A stretch of DNA of 37,030 nt from NCBI GenBank assembly GCA_963661535.1, contig CAVLCC010000018.1, positions 1 through 37,030 on the forward strand, written 5' to 3'. Each line of letters begins with the position of its first letter. The first letter of the stretch is position 1. Under the pieces are notes generated by a model. The model did no database searches and was not told the DNA's origin. It saw only the letters and a list, made by a program, of their open reading frames with translations. This document shows positions 34,678 to 37,030 of this stretch, piece after piece. This DNA comes from CAVLCC01 sp963661535. GTDB lineage: Bacteria > Actinomycetota > Coriobacteriia > Coriobacteriales > CADBOM01. The position numbers and the translations under genes are program-made.

Positions 34678-34821
34678 CATCGTTTATCGTAAGCAACCAT
34701 TCTACCAGCGCCACGTCTTCAGATGGGTAAAACCCCGCCAATAGCCAGACCAACCGTGTTCGTTTTTATGGTGAAGATGAAGCCGAAGCCGCACAGGTCT
34801 ACCTTCACCTTGGCGATTTTA

Positions 34822-34865
34822 AGGACGTAAAAAAGCCAAAATTGGTTATAATAAGGACGTAAAAT
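34822..34865 (+). promoter_or_regulatory. two 32-bp-spaced repeats around the promoter of ATPase copy 4
   Basis: AAGGACGTAAAA occurs at 34822 and again at 34854, exactly 32 bp apart. Between them is a perfect -10 box TATAAT (34848-34853); a -35 position 17 bp upstream (34825-34830) falls inside the first copy, and the second copy covers the likely start of transcription. The layout equals that of ATPase copy 3 but with another sequence. The gap 34681-34821 shows nothing else. Confidence 0.85.
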
Positions 34866-34882
34866 GACCAAGGAAGGCAATT

Positions 34883-36184
34883 ATGGAACGAAAATTGATG
34901 GCAGACCTGCTGAAATGGAAGGACAAACGAAACAGAAAGCCTCTAATTTTAAATGGCGCGCGTCAAGTTGGCAAAACTTGGCTCCTAAAAGAATTTGGGG
35001 CTCAAAATTTCAGTAATTGTGTCTACTTAAATTTTGATAACAGCCCTGAACTCGCTGGACTTTTTTATTTAGGCTACCAGCCGAAACGCTTGATGTCCGA
35101 AATCGAAAACTACACTCAAGAAAGAATTAAAGTGGGGCAAACACTTGTAATTTTCGATGAAATTCAGGAATGTCCAAAAGCGCTTACTTCGCTGAAATAT
35201 TTCTGCGAAGAGATGCCTAAATTACACATTGCCACCGCCGGTTCACTTCTTGGACTGGTTGATCACACGGGCACAGGGTTCCCTGTTGGTAAGGTGGATT
35301 TTTTGAACCTTTACCCAATGAGTTTTTCGGAATTCCTAGACGCAACAAACAATTCAAACCTCAAACGTGTGATTCTCGAAGGCGACACACAAAGGATAAA
35401 TGTGTTTTCAGAGAGTCTCGTCAAAGTTCTAAAGAGCTACTATGTGGTTGGAGGAATGCCCGAAGCAGTTGTAAATTATAGCGAAGAAGAAAACTTCGAG
35501 GATGTTCGCGCCATCCAAGAAGGAATCCTGTCAGGATATAAACTTGATATCTCAAAACACCTAGACGGAAGCCAAATTGAGAAAGTTCTGGCAACGTTCG
35601 AATCAATCCCGTCGCACCTTTCTCGCGAAAACAAAAAGTTCGTCTTTGGGCACATAAATGAAAGCGCCCGCGCGCGCGACTTCCGCTTCGCCACCACATG
35701 GCTCACCCAAGCCGGAATCGCAATCAAAACTCCACGCATCAGTGGAGCGAATGTTCCTCTCTCAGCTTATGCCGACTCTTCTTCCTTCAAATTTTTCCTA
35801 AACGATGTTGGGCTTCTCGGCGCAATGTCTGGACTCGACACCACAATCATTGTTTCGGGGAATGACGTTTTTAAGGAATTCAAAGGCGCTTTAACTGAAC
35901 AATTCGTGGCACAGCAACTTCTCGGAGAATTCAATTTCTCGCCTTATTACTGGTCGGCTGAAAATTCTAGAGGAGAAATCGACTTCCTTGTTTGCGACAA
36001 GCAGAAAATTTTCGCTATCGAGGCCAAAGCCGAAGAAAATTTGAGGTCTAAAAGTCTAAGAGCATTCCATGATAAAAATAACCATGTGCATGCATTGCGT
36101 TTCTCGCTTTCAGGCTACAAGAAACAAGAATGGATGATTAACGTGCCACTGTATGCAATGTTCAACAGAGATTTGTGGGTGTAG
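34883..36184 (+). CDS. AAA_14/DUF4143 ATPase (copy 4)
   Basis: 433 aa, the only plus-strand ATPase of the four. Walker A GARQVGKTW (about residues 25-33), Walker B LVIFDEIQEC (about 89-98), sensor TAGSLLGL, hallmark VVGGMPEAVVNY. DUF4143 ends with RGEIDFLVCDKQKIFAIEAKAEEN, keeping the Asp and the ExK (Glu-Ala-Lys) of a PD-(D/E)xK-like site. ATG at 34883 with AAGGAAGG upstream. Transcribed from its own repeat-flanked promoter and followed by a terminator at 36229-36259, hence a self-contained cassette. Its base composition is like copies 1 and 2 and unlike the GC-rich debris before it. Confidence 0.93.
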   Translation: MERKLMADLLKWKDKRNRKPLILNGARQVGKTWLLKEFGAQNFSNCVYLNFDNSPELAGLFYLGYQPKRLMSEIENYTQERIKVGQTLVIFDEIQECPKALTSLKYFCEEMPKLHIATAGSLLGLVDHTGTGFPVGKVDFLNLYPMSFSEFLDATNNSNLKRVILEGDTQRINVFSESLVKVLKSYYVVGGMPEAVVNYSEEENFEDVRAIQEGILSGYKLDISKHLDGSQIEKVLATFESIPSHLSRENKKFVFGHINESARARDFRFATTWLTQAGIAIKTPRISGANVPLSAYADSSSFKFFLNDVGLLGAMSGLDTTIIVSGNDVFKEFKGALTEQFVAQQLLGEFNFSPYYWSAENSRGEIDFLVCDKQKIFAIEAKAEENLRSKSLRAFHDKNNHVHALRFSLSGYKKQEWMINVPLYAMFNRDLWV

Positions 36185-36228
36185 GAAATTTCAGATATGT
36201 CAACCATGAGCCACGGTGTAAAGTTTTT

Positions 36229-36259
36229 GGGGGTTGAGGGGCGAAAGCCCCCCGTTTTT
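36229..36259 (+). terminator. intrinsic terminator of ATPase copy 4
   Basis: GGGGC-GAAA-GCCCC (36238-36251) with a G-rich upstream arm and C-rich downstream arm, followed by TTTTT at 36255. A second small hairpin GGAACC-AAA-GGTTCC (36265-36279) follows without a T-run. About 45 bp after the ATPase stop. Confidence 0.85.
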
Positions 36260-36490
36260 GATGTGGAACCAAAGGTTCCCTAAAAAAACGGCAACGAAAA
36301 AAGAAGGGTTTCTTCTATCAAGAATTACGTCTAAATTGATACCTCTACCTCACGTGTCTTTGCTTGGGGAGGTGCTAAGGGGTGCCCAGGTGTCGCAAAC
36401 TGACCTTGTGTTTTGCGGGTGAAAAAACAGGGAACTTATAAAAGATATGAGAAGAGGGTGCCATTCAGTCTATTGCCATTACAAAATTGA

Positions 36491-36534
36491 TACAATCGCA
36501 CGATTGTACTTTGAAACGATATGCACAGTGTGCA
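36491..36534. promoter_or_regulatory. two perfect palindromes in a gene-free gap
   Basis: TACAATCG-CA-CGATTGTA (36491-36508) and TGCACA-G-TGTGCA (36522-36534) lie about 29 bp centre to centre in the 450-bp gap 36185-36632. Apart from the terminator hairpins before them, the gap contains no supported gene. They look like operator sites left from a lost promoter. Confidence 0.5.
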
Positions 36535-36632
36535 AAGTGGATGCATTATAAACGATTACTTTTTGTGCATACATTGGCAGTGCTTCCTTTCCTTGGAATT
36601 TCTGTATGATAAGCCGGAAGTTGTCGCTTCGC

Positions 36633-36852
36633 TTAGCCTTGTATAATCAAGTCAACAAAGGCATCGATATGTACCTGCACCACGTCGATGTATGGCACCG
36701 GCAGTTCCACACCGTCAAAGATTATCAGTAGCTCCGTGCAGCCCAGCACAACAGCTTGTACTCGTTCGTCTCGTATGATGCGATCCGAGATCTCTTTAAA
36801 CGCCCGTTGTGTCTTCCGGTCCTGTACCGCCGATTAGGCCAATCTTGTTCAT
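36633..36852 (-). pseudogene. Asp/Glu racemase with the middle deleted
   Basis: ATG 36852 gives MNKIGLIGGTGPE, the N-terminus of the aspartate/glutamate racemase family, and then runs out of frame to a stop. The overlapping frame continues with KTQRAFKEISDRIIRDERVQ, AVVLGCTELLIIFDGVELPV (containing the second catalytic Cys, GCTE) and ends DAFVDLIIQG. About 140 internal codons, including the first catalytic Cys, are gone. Its ATG overlaps the GNAT stop (ATGA), so the two were an operon. Confidence 0.88.
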
Positions 36853-37030
36853 TTTTGCACCTCGCATTCCAGATAGACCTGTTCTTCTTCGATAAGACCT
36901 TGCAGCAAAATTTGTCCATATCCCGCGATGCGGAAGCCGTTTTTAAGATACAACCTTTTGGCTGGCTCGTTGTGAGCATAAGTGTCGATGCGGATGGTCG
37001 TACAGCCAACCTCTGCCGCATAGCGCTTCG
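36849..37030 (-). CDS. GNAT-family N-acetyltransferase, C-terminal part
   Basis: The gene runs in from beyond the window end; only the last about 60 codons are visible. They read RYAAEVGCTTIRIDTYAHNE and AKRLYLKNGFRIAGYGQIL, the acetyl-CoA-binding end and the N-x-x-A-x-x-L-Y-x-x-x-G-F motif of GNAT enzymes, with a final strand VYLECEVQK. Its stop overlaps the start of the collapsed racemase gene. Whether the missing part is intact cannot be seen. Substrate unknown. Confidence 0.88.
   Translation of the reverse strand, partial: KRYAAEVGCTTIRIDTYAHNEPAKRLYLKNGFRIAGYGQILLQGLIEEEQVYLECEVQK

Noticed and set aside
34106..34692. Long plus-strand open frame over the AlbA_2 remnant
   Set aside because: It is the antisense of a recognisable decayed gene; only its first part (33895-34105) could be real.
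36725..37021. 98-codon minus-strand frame at the window end
   Set aside because: It is a shifted reading of the GNAT and racemase remnants, whose proper frames show family motifs.

Overview
The window looks like a chromosomal segment of a low-to-mid GC Gram-positive bacterium. The best guess is an actinobacterium of the class Coriobacteriia, judged from the style of the genes and not from any marker: an M18 aminopeptidase, Lgt lipoproteins, a LuxR-type two-component operon with a multi-TM partner, and many AAA/DUF4143 ATPases. No rRNA or tRNA gene is visible, so this placement is tentative.

Layout. (1) 1-5.4 kb is housekeeping, all on the minus strand: mnmA (TTG start), an M18 aminopeptidase, lgt, a zinc-ribbon acidic protein and a NifU-type Fe-S protein with a clear terminator. 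(2) 5.7-8.6 kb holds two AAA/DUF4143 ATPases, each preceded by its own direct-repeat array. (3) 8.8-13.9 kb has two small lipoproteins and a three-gene two-component operon (7TM-like sensor partner, HisKA_3-type kinase, LuxR-family regulator). (4) 14.1-18.0 kb is a decayed accessory zone: an ATPase gene with its middle deleted, a frameshifted hsdM fragment, a third AAA/DUF4143 ATPase, a WYL-regulator C-terminal fragment, an unknown gene and an unreadable relic. (5) 18.0-32.75 kb is one compact 13-gene minus-strand operon, described below. (6) 33.0-37.0 kb is a second accessory zone with a GC-rich serine recombinase, a decayed AlbA_2/HATPase gene, a fourth AAA/DUF4143 ATPase, a collapsed Asp/Glu racemase and the 3' end of a GNAT acetyltransferase.

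The 13-gene operon is the main candidate for an undescribed system. In transcription order it encodes a four-TM membrane protein, an OmpA-domain lipoprotein, two coiled-coil or charged proteins, a membrane-anchored pseudokinase, a vWA protein, a coiled-coil protein beginning MSGPK, a ClpB-like AAA+ ATPase, an NrdG-like radical SAM activase, a double-zinc-ribbon FHA protein, a PP2C phosphatase, a Ser/Thr kinase and a membrane protein with an internally duplicated cytosolic module. Most neighbours overlap or lie a few bases apart. The kinase has eight T-x-R-[E/D] motifs ahead of its catalytic domain, which suggests an autophosphorylated docking array for the FHA protein, reset by PP2C. The parts resemble the threonine-phosphorylation branch of type VI secretion (kinase/phosphatase/FHA/Clp-type ATPase/OmpA protein) and the bifidobacterial PFNA cluster, but no secretion tube genes are present and the combination is not one I can name.

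A second pattern crosses regions. All four AAA/DUF4143 ATPases have two or three direct repeats just upstream with a period of 32 or 34 bp (about three helical turns). The repeat sequence is different for each gene.
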